This document shows positions 7,845 through 16,055 of a DNA stretch of 64,000 nt, piece by piece; the stretch's first letter is position 1, and every line of letters starts with the position of its first letter. The stretch is taken from positions 124,001 to 188,000 of the forward strand of contig NZ_JAYGHA010000003.1 in the NCBI RefSeq assembly GCF_034931405.1. Direction: 5' to 3'. Source of the DNA: RDYJ01 sp034931405. GTDB taxonomy: Bacteria; Cyanobacteriota; Cyanobacteriia; Cyanobacteriales; Nostocaceae. The position numbers and the translations under genes were made by a program. The notes beneath the pieces were generated by a model. It was not told where the DNA came from. It was given only the letters and a program-made list of their open reading frames with translations, and did not search any database.

Positions 7845-9125
7845 ATGCTAGATATTAAACAAATAAGAGAAAATCCCCAACTCGTACAAGACAAGTTGAA
7901 CAGTCGTAGTGGTAAATACGATATTCAGCCTATATTAGATTTAAGCCAAAAACAACGGGAACTAGAATTAAAACGCAACGAATTACAAGCCCGTAGTAAT
8001 GAAATTGGTAAACTGGTTGGACAAAAGGTAAAATCTGGTGTTAATCCTCAAGATCCAGAAATACAAGCCTTAAAGGAAGAAGGAAACAGCCTCAAAATCA
8101 CATTAAACGAATTAGAACCCCAGGAAAAAGAATTAAAAGCCCAAATTCAAGAATTACTCTTAGCACTTCCTAACCTTCCTAGTGATTCTACTCCCATCGG
8201 TGCAAGTGAAGATGATAACCCAGAAGTGAGAAGATGGGGAGATGAATATAAACCGGAAAACCCGAATATTTTACCTCATTGGGAAATTGGCGAAAAATTG
8301 GGAATTTTGAACTTTGAAAGAGCGGTTAAAATCGCCCAAAGTCGGTTTGTCAGTCTTATAGGTGCTGGTGCAGCTTTAGAAAGAGCATTAATTCAATTTA
8401 TGCTTTCTAAACATATTGAAAATGGCTATATTGAAATTAGTCCACCGTTGTTAGTAAATACAGATTCTTTAACGGGAACTGGACAATTACCTAAGTTTGC
8501 AGAGGAAAGTTTTAAATGTGCAGATGATGAATTGTGGTTAATTCCTACTGCGGAAGTTCCGGTTACAAATTTTTATCGGGGGGAAATTATCAACGCAGAA
8601 GAATTACCAATTTATCACTGTGCTTATACTCCTTGTTTTCGTCGGGAAGCGGGAAGTTATGGACGGGATATGCGGGGTTTAATTCGATTGCATCAATTCA
8701 ATAAAGTGGAGTTGGTGAAGTTAGTAAAACCGGAAGATTCTTTTGAGGAATTAGAGAAGTTAGTTGCTAGTGCAGAGTCAATTTTACAGGGTTTAAAATT
8801 GCCTTATCGAGTGATTAATTTATGTACTGCTGATTTAGGTTTTGGGGCAACAAAGACCTATGATTTAGAGGTTTGGTTGCCATCTTCAGGGAAGTATCGA
8901 GAGATTTCTAGTTGTTCTAATTGTGTTGATTTTCAAGCCAGAAGAGCGGATATTCGGTTTAAGGAAGCTGGTAAGAAAGGGACGCAATTTGTACATACTT
9001 TAAATGGTTCTGGTTTAGCTGTGGGAAGGACGATGGCGGCTATTTTGGAGAATTATCAGCAAGCTGATGGAACGATTAAAGTACCGGAGGTTTTGCAGGT
9101 TTATTTGGGTAGGGAGGTTTTGTAG
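7845..9125 (+). CDS. serS: Seryl-tRNA synthetase, 426 aa
   Basis: This class II synthetase charges tRNA-Ser in the cytosol. The N-terminal 110 residues form the long antiparallel coiled-coil arm that binds the tRNA variable arm (QKQRELELKRNELQARSNEI). Motif 2 is FRREAGSYGRDMRGL with LHQFNKVE, and motif 3 is GSGLAVGRTMAAILENYQ. The length matches bacterial SerRS and the ending (VPEVLQVYLG) is typical. The start MLDIKQIRENPQLVQ is the standard family start. Confidence 0.98.
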   Translation: MLDIKQIRENPQLVQDKLNSRSGKYDIQPILDLSQKQRELELKRNELQARSNEIGKLVGQKVKSGVNPQDPEIQALKEEGNSLKITLNELEPQEKELKAQIQELLLALPNLPSDSTPIGASEDDNPEVRRWGDEYKPENPNILPHWEIGEKLGILNFERAVKIAQSRFVSLIGAGAALERALIQFMLSKHIENGYIEISPPLLVNTDSLTGTGQLPKFAEESFKCADDELWLIPTAEVPVTNFYRGEIINAEELPIYHCAYTPCFRREAGSYGRDMRGLIRLHQFNKVELVKLVKPEDSFEELEKLVASAESILQGLKLPYRVINLCTADLGFGATKTYDLEVWLPSSGKYREISSCSNCVDFQARRADIRFKEAGKKGTQFVHTLNGSGLAVGRTMAAILENYQQADGTIKVPEVLQVYLGREVL

Positions 9126-9137
9126 TTTAGGGTTTTT

Positions 9138-9166
9138 GTAGAGGCGTTTTTGGGGTGCGTCTCTAC
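9138..9166. repeat. Hairpin GTAGAGGCG...CGTCTCTAC after serS
   Basis: Nine-base arms (one mismatch) around an 11-base loop lie 12 bases after the serS stop. The hairpin could help terminate serS, although no T run follows. It resembles a common cyanobacterial intergenic hairpin repeat. Confidence 0.45.
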
Positions 9167-9202
9167 ATGGTTTAAAAACATATAATGGTAAACCTTAAAA
9201 TG

Positions 9203-9937
9203 TTAAAAAGGACACTTATCAAACCAACGTGGTGTCTGCTCTTTAGTATTCAAAAAGTAGTGCATTATATTTTTAGCAGTATCATATGTTTTTATTAGAG
9301 GCTTAGATAATATTACATTCCAAATCGATTTGTCATCATACCCTCCAAAATTCCTATCGCTTGTTTTTATATGAATGATACGATCTCGAATTTTTTTCAG
9401 GTTATTGAAATCTTGCCATATTTTTGTTCCCTTGGGACTTTGAACCTGAAAAACAACAGGAATAACTTCTCCTAATTTAGTGTCTAAGCTTAGATACCTT
9501 TCAATTTGCTCTTTATTATAATGCTGAGTACCTTTGCTATCTACAACTTCATAAATATAGTCATCCGGCAATTCTTCATTTACAAATGATTCCAAGCAAG
9601 TATATGCAAAAACTATTGATGCCATCATTTGTTCATAGAATTCAAATACATCACTGTCTGGTAAATGACCAACCCTCTTGTTTAAAACGCATTTATTAAT
9701 CAATTGTTCAGCTTGTAAATAATAGATGTGTGATAAATTTAGAAATAAAGCAGTAGTATTAGGAATCGTGAGGCCAAAACTTTCTTCCCCATAAGAAAGT
9801 ATTCCAAATTCCACCTCTGCACCTACAGTAGACATGAGGTTTGATGAATCAGGATGAACAAATGGAATGGTAGCTAATGTCAAATTATTTATACGCCAAT
9901 CCATTTTATTGATGTGTTCTGGAGTCTGTTCGCTCAT
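9203..9937 (-). CDS. Hypothetical protein with possible HEPN-like motif, 244 aa
   Basis: I do not recognise an exact family. The product is soluble and mostly helical after residue 65. Residues about 105-125 (MMASIVFAYTCLESFVNEEL) and about 180-192 (NLKKIRDRIIHIKT) match the layout of HEPN domains: an early helix with a conserved acidic/Asn end and a later helix carrying R-x4-H (RDRIIH). HEPN proteins are often RNases or partners of nucleotidyltransferases in toxin-antitoxin and defence systems, but no MNT partner is adjacent. The gene is AT-rich, transcribed alone, and lies in the accessory patch that includes a toxin-antitoxin pair. Confidence 0.6.
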   Translation of the reverse strand: MSEQTPEHINKMDWRINNLTLATIPFVHPDSSNLMSTVGAEVEFGILSYGEESFGLTIPNTTALFLNLSHIYYLQAEQLINKCVLNKRVGHLPDSDVFEFYEQMMASIVFAYTCLESFVNEELPDDYIYEVVDSKGTQHYNKEQIERYLSLDTKLGEVIPVVFQVQSPKGTKIWQDFNNLKKIRDRIIHIKTSDRNFGGYDDKSIWNVILSKPLIKTYDTAKNIMHYFLNTKEQTPRWFDKCPF

Positions 9938-10156
9938 AAATTTACTAACCTATTTATCTACTTGTTGTTAATGTAGCATTAGTTAGGATAAATTACTACA
10001 CAGTGTGATCGCTCATCTCGTAGGGTGCGTTAATAAAATGTAATGTACTGTTAAGTAAAAAAATAAAATAATTGTTAAACATTGATATTAGTATAAATGA
10101 TGTTTCATATAATTGGTCTGTAACAAAAACTTAGTATTAATACCAGGAGATTTGAT

Positions 10157-10723
10157 ATGTTAAGCGTGTATAATTTTGATTACAGTTTACTACCAATACA
10201 AATAATTGATTTTGAAAAATACAATTTTGATCAATTTATAAAAAATCTAGACTTGAGTTTCAGATATGAACCTATTTTATTAATTTTTGGGATGATTATT
10301 TATCCTATGATAGCTATTCTGGTGATTTCAAAGATTTTTCGTTCTCCTAAGATTACCTATTTTAAAAATATAATTATTCTAATTTACAGTATATTTATTG
10401 TTTACTCATTACCTTTTCATATAGTAGATATTCACAATGAATATTTAGCGGAAAAGAAACAAGAATCTATAAGATTAGAAAATGAACAGAAGGAAATTGT
10501 GCGTATAAATAGCAACTCCGAACTTTTGCATATTTATAGAGGGTATGAAGATATGAGAAAACTAATTTGTCTAGACTATTATTATAGAGAAAATGATGGT
10601 TGTAAAAAACAAGAAGAAAAATGTAAAAATATAAAATATATGTTTAAAGATTCTGTAAAACCTGAAGATGTGGAGTTATTAGAAAAGATGAAAGCTGGAT
10701 GCAGTTATAATGGATGGTTTTGA
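10157..10723 (+). CDS. Hypothetical membrane protein, 188 aa
   Basis: No family recognised. Two membrane helices are visible at about 36-58 (YEPILLIFGMIIYPMIAILV) and 70-92 (NIIILIYSIFIVYSLPFHIV). A charged, helical cytosolic or periplasmic tail follows with four cysteines (ICLDYYY, GCKKQEEKCK, AGCSYNGWF). AGGAG sits about eight bases before the ATG, so the start is well supported. The gene is strongly AT-rich compared with serS and is followed by an interspersed repeat, which suggests an accessory gene. Confidence 0.6.
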   Translation: MLSVYNFDYSLLPIQIIDFEKYNFDQFIKNLDLSFRYEPILLIFGMIIYPMIAILVISKIFRSPKITYFKNIIILIYSIFIVYSLPFHIVDIHNEYLAEKKQESIRLENEQKEIVRINSNSELLHIYRGYEDMRKLICLDYYYRENDGCKKQEEKCKNIKYMFKDSVKPEDVELLEKMKAGCSYNGWF

Positions 10724-10741
10724 AATTTAGTTAATGAAATA

Positions 10742-10927
10742 TAATGCACCATTTTTTATTAAAATTTAACTGTCAGAATCAGGATAACCAGGATTAAAGG
10801 ATTAACAGGATAATATTTGATTTTGATATTCTGGGATATTGAAATTATCGCAACTTCTGAAAATGTAGATGAATATTAAAAAACCATCCTGTACATCCTC
10901 AAATCCTGGACATCTTGATTCAGACAA
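10742..10927. repeat. Interspersed repeat, copy 1 (long)
   Basis: The unit begins TAATGCACC, then ATTAAAATTTAACTGTC and AGGATTAAAGGATTAACAGG, and ends CATCCTGTACATCC followed by GATTCAGACA. It is nearly the same over its first 100 bases as the copy at 11759. The AGGAT... and ...ATCCT ends are loosely inverted. It fills most of the 339-base gap before the DUF433 gene; the remaining part (10928-11062) holds TTTTGACTT-type short repeats. Confidence 0.8.
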
Positions 10928-11062
10928 AATGCAACTTCTGAAAATAAATAATTTTTTGACTTTTGAATTTTGACTTTTGACTTCCCGAAGGGTGTCCTGA
11001 TTCAGACAAAAAATGATATACTAAAATATAGTGATTCGAGCGACATAGCTAAATCAAATAAT

Positions 11063-11374
11063 ATGTTAACCCTGAATTACCCGCATATTGAAAAAACCGA
11101 AGATCAACCAGCAAGATTACAGCGTATTCCGCGTATTAGAGTAGCACAAATTGTTATGGACTATATTGCTTATGGTTGGTCTGTGGAAGAAATGTGTCAT
11201 CAACATCCTTATTTAACTCATGCTGAAGCTCATGCTACTATGGGTTATTACTTTGACCACCAAGAAGAAATTGACCAAGAAATTAGAGAAGAATGGGAAC
11301 AAGTACAACAAAGCAAAAATGAATTAGTATCATCTCCATTTTACAGCAGAATGAAAGCTAAAGGACTGTTGTAA
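11063..11374 (+). CDS. DUF433 family antitoxin-like protein, 103 aa
   Basis: The central segment IPRIRVAQIVMDYIAYGWSV, then EEMCHQHPYLTHAEAHATMG, is the DUF433 signature: a small helix-turn-helix-like module reading the pattern R-I-x-V-x-x-I-V-x-x-x-x-x-G-x-S-x-E-E. The family is commonly the antitoxin of a DUF5615 PIN-like toxin, and that gene begins at the next base after this stop codon. The start MLTLNYPHIEKTED is chosen because the upstream extension of the frame is translated intergenic repeat. The pair lies between two copies of the same interspersed repeat. Confidence 0.8.
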   Translation: MLTLNYPHIEKTEDQPARLQRIPRIRVAQIVMDYIAYGWSVEEMCHQHPYLTHAEAHATMGYYFDHQEEIDQEIREEWEQVQQSKNELVSSPFYSRMKAKGLL

Positions 11375-11725
11375 ATGACCATTGCTTTATATATGGATGT
11401 TCATGTACCTCAATCTATTACATCACAATTGCGTCGTCGGGGTGTGGATGTATTAACTGCTTTTGATGATGAAACCCAAGAACTTCCTGATAATAAATTA
11501 TTAGAAAGAGTGACTGAACTACAACGAGTCCTATTTACTCAAGATATTCGTTTTCGAGTTTTAGCTCAAACTTGGCAAAAAGAAGAAAAACAGTTTTCAG
11601 GATTAATTTTTGGACATCAACTAGGTGGTACAATTGGTCAATTTGTGCAAGATTTAGAATTTATTGCTAAAGCTTCAGAGATTGATGAATGGATGAATGT
11701 TGTTGAATATATTCCTTTCAAATAA
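11375..11725 (+). CDS. DUF5615 PIN-like toxin, 116 aa
   Basis: The product begins MTIALYMDVHVPQSITSQLR and contains GVDVLTAFDDETQELPD and RVLFTQDIRFRVLA. This is the PIN-like DUF5615 pattern with conserved acidic residues: the Asp in the first strand (YMDVHV), DDE in the middle and TQD at the fourth strand. Family members are predicted RNases paired with DUF433 antitoxins. Start and stop codons of the two genes abut, indicating one transcript. In the first strand Asp-Val-His replaces the more usual Asp-Glu/Asn, so activity is not certain. Confidence 0.8.
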   Translation: MTIALYMDVHVPQSITSQLRRRGVDVLTAFDDETQELPDNKLLERVTELQRVLFTQDIRFRVLAQTWQKEEKQFSGLIFGHQLGGTIGQFVQDLEFIAKASEIDEWMNVVEYIPFK

Positions 11726-11758
11726 TATTGCTCTTAGGGTGCGTTAATCAACTTTATT

Positions 11759-11920
11759 TAATGCACCGTTTTCTATTAAAATTTAACTGTCTGAATCAGG
11801 ATAACCAGGATTAAAGGATTAACAGGATAATATTTGATATTGATATTTTGGAAGATTAAATTTAGTGCAATTTCTGAAAATGTAGATGAATATAAAAAAC
11901 ATCCTGTACATCCTGATTCC
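11759..11920. repeat. Interspersed repeat, copy 2
   Basis: Same unit as at 10742: TAATGCACC, ATTAAAATTTAACTGTC, AGGATTAAAGGATTAACAGG, GATATTTTGG, then ACATCCTGTACATCCTGATTC. It lies between the DUF5615 and DUF29 genes. Confidence 0.8.
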
Positions 11921-11979
11921 GAAAATATTTTAGTTACAATCAAAGCATAAGCAACTGATAAAAGAGAGGCATTTTAATT

Positions 11980-12423
11980 ATGACATTAACATGGGATGAA
12001 CTGGTATTTCAATCACCATACTTAGCAGTGAAAAAAGCCAAGGAATTGCTAAAGGAGGGAAAAATGGCAGAAGTTGATCAGATTTTAGAGAGTTTAGCAG
12101 AGTCAATGGGAAGATCAGAAAAAAGAGCAGTTATTAGTCAATTAACTCGATTAATGCTACATATAATTAAATGGAAATGTCAGCCAGAAAAACGCAGTGC
12201 TAGTTGGGTTATTTCTATTCGTTCAGCAAGGAGAGAAATTGCTGATAGTCAAGAAGAAATGCCTAGTCTTAATCGAGAGTTTTTAGAGTCTATTTGGGAT
12301 AAATGTTTTACATCTGCTAAACAAGATGCTAGGGATGAAATGGGTAAAAAGCCAGAAATTACTGCTTTAACTTGGGAGAATGTATTTAAAGAGAATTACA
12401 CAATTTGGGAGGATGAAAAATAG
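11980..12423 (+). CDS. DUF29 family protein, 147 aa
   Basis: Recognised from ESLAESMGRSEKRAVISQL, HIIKWKCQPEKRSASWVISI and the run RSARREI...SLNREFLESIWDKCF, the standard DUF29 pattern (MGRSEKR; L-x-H-x-L-K-W-x-x-Q-P-x-x-R-S-x-S-W). DUF29 genes are abundant, often multicopy, in cyanobacterial genomes; their function is unknown. GAGAGG lies about ten bases before the ATG. The family usually has an N-terminal YDxDFxxW motif; here it is replaced by TLTWDELVFQSPYLAVKKA, so this is a variant copy. Confidence 0.85.
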   Translation: MTLTWDELVFQSPYLAVKKAKELLKEGKMAEVDQILESLAESMGRSEKRAVISQLTRLMLHIIKWKCQPEKRSASWVISIRSARREIADSQEEMPSLNREFLESIWDKCFTSAKQDARDEMGKKPEITALTWENVFKENYTIWEDEK

Positions 12424-12470
12424 ATGTAATTAATAATAAATTTCTATTTATCCACATTTGTTATCTTTAA

Positions 12471-12603
12471 ATTCAGGATATCCAGGATTAAAGGTTCAAC
12501 AGGATTATATTTGATTTTGATATTCTGGAATATTTGAATTATCGTAATTTCTCAGGGTGTATATTACTTTTAATAAAACATCCTGTACATCCTGATTCAG
12601 ACA
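12471..12603. repeat. Interspersed repeat, copy 3
   Basis: TTCAGGATATCCAGGATTAA starts the unit and AACATCCTGTACATCCTGAT ends it, as in the copies at 10742 and 11759. It follows the DUF29 stop codon by 47 bases, so the toxin-antitoxin and DUF29 genes are bracketed by three copies. Confidence 0.75.
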
Positions 12604-12677
12604 ATTAAAACAAATATTCAGCGTCCAGTGCTATAAATGACCGAAAGCTAAAACCCTTATATATCAAATTGTTTAAA

Positions 12678-12751
12678 TGGCTCAGGTCAGAATTGAACTG
12701 ACGACCCCAGGCTTATGAGTCCCGTACTCTAACCAACTGAGCTACTGAGCC
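12678..12751 (-). tRNA. trnM: tRNA-Met (CAT), probably elongator
   Basis: Read on the minus strand, the acceptor arms GGCTCAG and CTGAGCC pair fully, the D arm is GCTCAGTTGGTTAGAGT, and the T arm contains GTTCAAT. The anticodon loop CTCATAA gives CAT, meaning Met or a lysidine-modified Ile; overall similarity to elongator tRNA-Met favours Met. The stem base pair next to the loop is an A-G mismatch. CCA is not encoded. Confidence 0.9.
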
Positions 12752-12823
12752 GTGTTGTTTTATCAACTTCTATTAAGATAGCATACAAATTTAGCGATCG
12801 CAATTCCCAAAACAAAATTTTTT

Positions 12824-12856
12824 TCCCAAAATAAAAGAGGGAGTCAAACTCCCTCC
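12824..12856 (-). terminator. Intrinsic terminator of the M23 peptidase gene
   Basis: On the minus strand GAGGGAG, a five-base loop and CTCCCTC are followed by TTTTATTTT. It lies about 40 bases after the stop of the LysM-M23 gene. Confidence 0.85.
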
Positions 12857-12897
12857 AACAAACAAGGCAATTACTGAATTAACAGACAGCAAAGTAT

Positions 12898-15285
12898 TTA
12901 CAGGCGTGCCTGTGTCCGTGATGGCAGGAAAGCAATGGGGTTAATTGCTCCTTTACCTGCTGGATGAAGTTCAAAATGGGTGTGGGGACCAGTGCTAAAG
13001 CCAGTGCTACCCATAGCAGCAATTGTCTGTCCTTGTTCCACTTCTTGTCCTACTTGCACCAAAACTCGGCTGTTGTGAGCATAGCGGGTCATGCTGCCAT
13101 CATGATGGCGGATTTCAACTAAAATGCCATAACCGCCGTTATTCCAACCTGCTCTTTCCACCCTACCTGGTGCTGCGGCGTAAATTGGTGTACCAACGCC
13201 ATTAGCGATATCAATACCTCTGTGCATTCTACCCCAGCGCCAGCCATAGCCAGATGTAAGCGTACCTTTTGCTGGCCAAATATAAGCTGTAGATGAAGAT
13301 GGAGGATTTGTATTCTGATCAACAGCTTTAGGTAGATATATATCTACTGCGGCCAAAGGTGGCAATGCTGGAGACACCTTAGTTCCCCGCAATTTACCCA
13401 AGGAGTCGGTAGAGTTTGCACCAGCAGAAGGAACTGTTAACCTAATACCGGATGAACTACGAGAAGAATTACCTGACAAACGTATTTGATTTGACAGGAA
13501 TTGTGGGTTAATTGGCTCGTCATTGGTGGGTCGAGCCGCCTGCAATAAGGGCTTAACAGGTTGTTCTCTGTAGCTATTAGGCACTAGGGGCTTAGGTACA
13601 GAAATTGCCACTGCATTCAGTTGAGCATTAACCTGAGAAGTTGTCTCATTATTATTTGCTTTCTCGACAACAATCGGAACTGCTGAATTATCAGTTGAAT
13701 TCACTGTTTGTGCAGTTACACCAGACTGTTGAGAGCGGTATTTCTCGCGTAGTCTATCAATTTCGGCTTGCAAGCTGCGGATACGCTCAGTACCCTTAGT
13801 TTTAGAAACCTTTTGAGGTGTTGAGGATGTTTGTGTTCTCGTAGCACTGCTGATGAGTGAAGTCTCACCACTCCCTATATAAGAGTTAGGGGAAGTAAAT
13901 TCAACTTCTGGATTTTGCAGCTGATTATTCTGAGCTACTGGTACGGGTATGGTAATGCTATTGCTAAGAGCAGGAGTATTGACTTTAACCCGATTCTTCT
14001 GAGCCACTGGGATGGGAATGGCAACACTATTATTGTTGCTCATTGATGATTGTGAAGCCAGAGGTAGATTGGCATCTAAATCAGGTGGCATCAGAGCAGA
14101 ACTAGCAACTGTGGTACTTCTGCTAGGCTGAACGCTAGGCTGAACGCTAGGCTGAACAAAAGTAGGACGAATTGCTATAGTTGACTGGTTGATACTAATA
14201 CGCCCTGCTCCATCAGAAGGAATAACCAGTTTTTGACTGATTTGCAGCTGATTGGGATCATTGAGATTATTAGCTTTGACCAGTTCTGAGATAGAAGTAC
14301 CGTAATTAGTAGCAATCTCAGCTAATGTGTCTCCGGGTTTAACCTCGTAGGTTGTTGTCACTGATTGAGAGACAACTTGGGGAGCGGCTGGTGCAGTTGT
14401 AACTACTTTCGGCGCTGGAGTTTTGGTCAGTTTCTCCTGTTTTAACCGGGATATTAGGCTGGTTGGCTGAGTATCGGTGAAATCTTCCGCCTGTTCTGCC
14501 AAATTTTTATTAACTATAGTGGTTGGTTTTGCTGCCTCAATACCACTTAGTGATGAATTATTGGTCTCCTCAGACCGCAACTCCGCCAGACTATTTCTTA
14601 AACGGCTCGACTTTTCCTGCAAGCGGGTAATAGCAAATTCTTGCTGCGCTTTCAGTTGGGCATCAACATCATTGCTGACTGTGTTTGCTGCTTCAACAAT
14701 TACGACAGAGGGTTGAGAGCCAGCAACACCCTGATTTTGAGAAAATTGTTGTTCTGTTTCAAACCGTTGTTTTCTGGTTTGTAATTGTGATTGAACTAAA
14801 TTACTATTCAATCCCTGTTCTGCTTGCGGTTGCAAGTAAACAGCTTTTTGATCAGCTGCTGATGTGGAAATTTGGACAGCCATTTCTTTGGCTGCAACTG
14901 GCCATTTAGCTTCAAGCCCAGGCACTTGCGAAACTGCTGTTGGTTCCACGACAATGACAGGATTTTCAGGCACGCTCGCTGAAGAGACGGCTTGGGACTC
15001 CAGCTTTGTGGCCGTAAATTTTATCTCAGTGTCAGAAACAGCAGAAATCGTTGAGGCTGCTTTTTGACTGCCAACAGGAGCCGCAGCTTGGGCTTGATCG
15101 CTTTGTCGAGTCACCAAAAGGCTGGTTGCGCCCATTGAGATTGCCAAGCCAATCATCGCGGCTTGAGTTCCCGCCCGGCGGTTTGCTTTGTGGTTAGTTT
15201 CCTTTGACTGCTCGACCGGGACACTATCGTTGTTGGGAGTATTATTCAACACAACCTTTACTCTCTTTTTCAATGCTCGTTTCAA
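12898..15285 (-). CDS. LysM and M23 peptidoglycan endopeptidase, 795 aa
   Basis: A basic N-terminus (MKRALKKRVKVVL) precedes a membrane or signal segment at about 42-60 (AAMIGLAISMGATSLLV), so the enzyme faces the periplasm. A LysM domain lies at about 310-357 (YEVKPGDTLAEIATNYGTSI, NDPNQLQISQKLVIP). Long Ser/Gln/Pro-rich linkers include a coiled stretch and three tandem QPSV units. An M23 LytM domain fills about 680-785 (HRGIDIANGVGTPIYAAAPG, GPHTHFELHP). The zinc ligands (H and D of HRGID, HTH) are present, so it should be catalytically competent for cutting peptide cross-links. It ends with a clear terminator and is probably a single-gene unit. The 240-base region upstream of its start holds its promoter. 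Confidence 0.92.
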   Translation of the reverse strand: MKRALKKRVKVVLNNTPNNDSVPVEQSKETNHKANRRAGTQAAMIGLAISMGATSLLVTRQSDQAQAAAPVGSQKAASTISAVSDTEIKFTATKLESQAVSSASVPENPVIVVEPTAVSQVPGLEAKWPVAAKEMAVQISTSAADQKAVYLQPQAEQGLNSNLVQSQLQTRKQRFETEQQFSQNQGVAGSQPSVVIVEAANTVSNDVDAQLKAQQEFAITRLQEKSSRLRNSLAELRSEETNNSSLSGIEAAKPTTIVNKNLAEQAEDFTDTQPTSLISRLKQEKLTKTPAPKVVTTAPAAPQVVSQSVTTTYEVKPGDTLAEIATNYGTSISELVKANNLNDPNQLQISQKLVIPSDGAGRISINQSTIAIRPTFVQPSVQPSVQPSRSTTVASSALMPPDLDANLPLASQSSMSNNNSVAIPIPVAQKNRVKVNTPALSNSITIPVPVAQNNQLQNPEVEFTSPNSYIGSGETSLISSATRTQTSSTPQKVSKTKGTERIRSLQAEIDRLREKYRSQQSGVTAQTVNSTDNSAVPIVVEKANNNETTSQVNAQLNAVAISVPKPLVPNSYREQPVKPLLQAARPTNDEPINPQFLSNQIRLSGNSSRSSSGIRLTVPSAGANSTDSLGKLRGTKVSPALPPLAAVDIYLPKAVDQNTNPPSSSTAYIWPAKGTLTSGYGWRWGRMHRGIDIANGVGTPIYAAAPGRVERAGWNNGGYGILVEIRHHDGSMTRYAHNSRVLVQVGQEVEQGQTIAAMGSTGFSTGPHTHFELHPAGKGAINPIAFLPSRTQARL

Positions 15286-15523
15286 AGACGACCTCCTATG
15301 ATCACGCTTCGCTTAACTGACCTTGATTTTATTAGTTTGGATATTAATCCATGATTGAGATCACATCAAACGATATATCAAGATCACATTCACCAGAGAT
15401 ACTTAGGCAAGATTAACCTGCTTCTCTGATTTAGACAAGTTCTTACTTGTTAGTAAACCTTAAAATTTTTCCGTTGATTTGTCTGTTATCACTCCTCACA
15501 AAACTCAGGATTGTTCGTTCTTG

Positions 15524-15715
15524 TTAGTTTTCGTGCTGCTCTTGCTGTTCAGGGGGTGGACTAGACACATAAGATAGCTTTGCTGAGTCCAATATTGCTG
15601 TTAGCATTTGCGCTGCTGCGACTTCTGAAAAAAAACGATGTTCCTGCTGTAGATATTTTCTAAGTTTTTTTATCCAATCCGTCTTATCAACTGGAGACTT
15701 TACGCTTTTTATTCC
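15524..15715 (-). pseudogene. Conserved-looking small frame without a normal start codon
   Basis: A 63-residue open frame on the minus strand reads GIKSVKSPVDKTDWIKKLRK, YLQQEHRFFSEVAAAQMLTA, ILDSAKLSYVSSPPPEQQ, ending EQHEN. Its amphipathic helix, basic start and acidic Pro-rich tail look like a real protein, unlike nearby frames. The only ATG is internal (AAAQM); no in-frame ATG, GTG or TTG lies before it, but an ATA follows an AGGGA, so a start codon may have been lost or may be unusual. I do not recognise the family. It lies upstream of the M23 gene in the same direction. Confidence 0.4.
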
Positions 15716-16055
15716 CTAAAAAACAACCGTACAAATTTGCAGTGAGCTTTTCTGTTGTTGATTGTGTTTTAGGTTACAAATAGCCAAGAGGCTTGGCAGT
15801 AGATGCTTTTGCTGATTTTATCTCTCGGATGGATAAATTTTCAATTCACTAAAATCTATCATTGACAATTGGCATGAATTCAAAGTTACTATACAAATTT
15901 CTTATATGAGCCTTCGCTAACTAACTAGAATTTTTTGTTAGGTATCAAATTCCTGGAATTTCCGGCGGTCACTTACGTTTTATTACGGAAAAGATAACCA
16001 AAGTAAATTTGTAATTTCCAGAACCAATAAGTCTTTCTACCTAAAAATAAGTGAA
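15716..16055. other. Intergenic region, nothing recognised
   Basis: AT-rich DNA between trmL and the small frame at 15524-15715, with no tRNA, clear terminator or further conserved frame. Confidence 0.4.

Noticed and set aside
10970..11062. N-terminal extension of the DUF433 protein
   Set aside because: The extension is translated interspersed-repeat sequence; the family starts after the ATG at 11063.
15489..15500. ACTCCTCACA, similar to the conserved core of the cyanobacterial sRNA Yfr1
   Set aside because: No flanking stem-loops and no T-rich terminator follow, so the RNA is not supported.
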